NCBI GenBank assembly: GCA_002715965.1
Contig: PBAL01000015.1
Location: 29,989 to 74,023, forward strand
Reading direction: 5' to 3'
From: Verrucomicrobiales bacterium
GTDB taxonomy: Bacteria > Verrucomicrobiota > Verrucomicrobiia > Limisphaerales > JAYPXF01
Length of the DNA: 44,035 bases
The notes under the pieces were generated by a model. The model saw only the letters and a program-made list of their open reading frames with translations, was not told the origin of the DNA and ran no database searches. Each line of letters opens with the position of its first letter. Position 1 is the first letter of the stretch. The translations under genes and the position numbers were made by a program. Of this stretch, positions 43,765-44,035 are shown one piece after another.

Positions 43765-44035
43765 CGACCCGGTGATTGGTGTCCTGTCTCGTGAGTTCGT
43801 CATCCGTCAATAGATTCGTTGGGCGGCAACCCATGGATCTTCTAATCAAAAACAGAGCGAACAAGATGCGGCAGATCAACTGCCTGCCCGCGGCAAGTTC
43901 GGACTGCGCAAACCCCGCAACGCAGACGCGGGCCGGTGGTCGGCGGGGCAAAACGGCTCAAATTCAGTCATGGTGGTCAAAACCGTGGGCTGGTGGAGTC
44001 GTTACCTGCTCGTCAAACTCGAAATCACCTGCCAG
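43765..44035. other. Right-edge region, no supported gene
   Basis: 271 bp to the edge. A frame from ATG 43970 is open to the window end (MVVKTVGWWSRYLLVKLEIT) but too short to judge. No RNA gene seen. Confidence 0.3.

Noticed and set aside
43751..43951. 66-codon minus-strand frame at the right edge
   Set aside because: It overlaps the kinase stop and shows no protein-like motif.
43970..44035. Frame from ATG 43970 open to the window end
   Set aside because: Only 22 codons are visible; too little to support a gene.
1..44035. CRISPR arrays, tRNA or rRNA genes, complete insertion sequences
   Set aside because: I looked through the gaps for regular repeats, T-loop-like GGTTCRA patterns and paired IS ends and found none beyond the IS3 fragment.

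Overview
The window (44,035 bp, moderately GC-rich, about 45 supportable genes and gene remnants, no tRNA or rRNA seen) looks like chromosome of a member of the Verrucomicrobiota or a close PVC relative. This is inferred from gene content: several formylglycine-type sulfatases, a ceramidase-like secreted enzyme, a large secreted HEVGHVLGLRH metalloprotease with a Lys/Ala-rich N-terminus, Tat-exported amidohydrolases, a bacterial spondin-domain protein, and a tight complex I operon that carries only the nuoI/H/J/K/L/M/M/N half. Shine-Dalgarno sequences are mostly weak, so start codons rest on signal peptides and family alignment.

Layout. 1-3654: a catabolic cluster with a D-erythronate dehydrogenase-like SDR (minus strand, running off the left edge), a divergent 3-hydroxyisobutyrate/threonate-dehydrogenase-type enzyme and two amidohydrolases, with a 136-bp inverted-repeat element between the hydrolases. 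3655-4572: decayed DNA holding what look like remnants of a Pel exopolysaccharide locus (PelA-type GH114 domain and PelG C-terminus). 4573-9820: fumC, a ceramidase-like gene, a PadR-regulator stub and a CLC chloride channel with CBS domains. 10001-18216: a peptidase-rich stretch with an overlapping three-gene operon (M14 carboxypeptidase, Sel1 lipoprotein, membrane gluzincin), a frameshifted S1-type protease, pyrD and the HEVGH metalloprotease, whose reading frame is fused upstream to an IS3 transposase fragment. 18731-23334: a sulfatase followed by a 1009-residue double sulfatase. 23411-25474: a secreted protein of unknown role, then a decayed DUF4011-type helicase/nuclease gene from which the helicase core is missing. 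25447-28387: an O-antigen-ligase/polymerase-like membrane protein and a Tm-1-like ATP-binding protein.

28685-37911 (minus strand) is the energy core: nuoI-nuoH-nuoJ-nuoK-nuoL-nuoM-nuoM-nuoN with gaps or overlaps of no more than 8 bp. It encodes the membrane arm plus the NuoI ferredoxin-like subunit; nuoA-G are absent. Of the two NuoM paralogues, one keeps the proton-channel Lys in transmembrane helix 7 and the other has Leu there. 37983-44035 is mixed: a secreted beta-propeller-like protein, a gene-free gap with hairpins, a spondin-domain protein without a visible signal peptide, a half-length acetylxylan-esterase-like protein, a VOC-family gene broken in a run of seven G, a DUF2200 protein and a P-loop kinase of the uridine kinase type.

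The signals most worth a second look are the double-NuoM half operon, the remnants (Pel, DUF4011 helicase, PadR, IS3) in the accessory gaps, the fused double sulfatase, and the fact that all four single-base frame breaks I could place shift in the same direction (-1). No CRISPR array, complete insertion sequence or complete defence system is visible.
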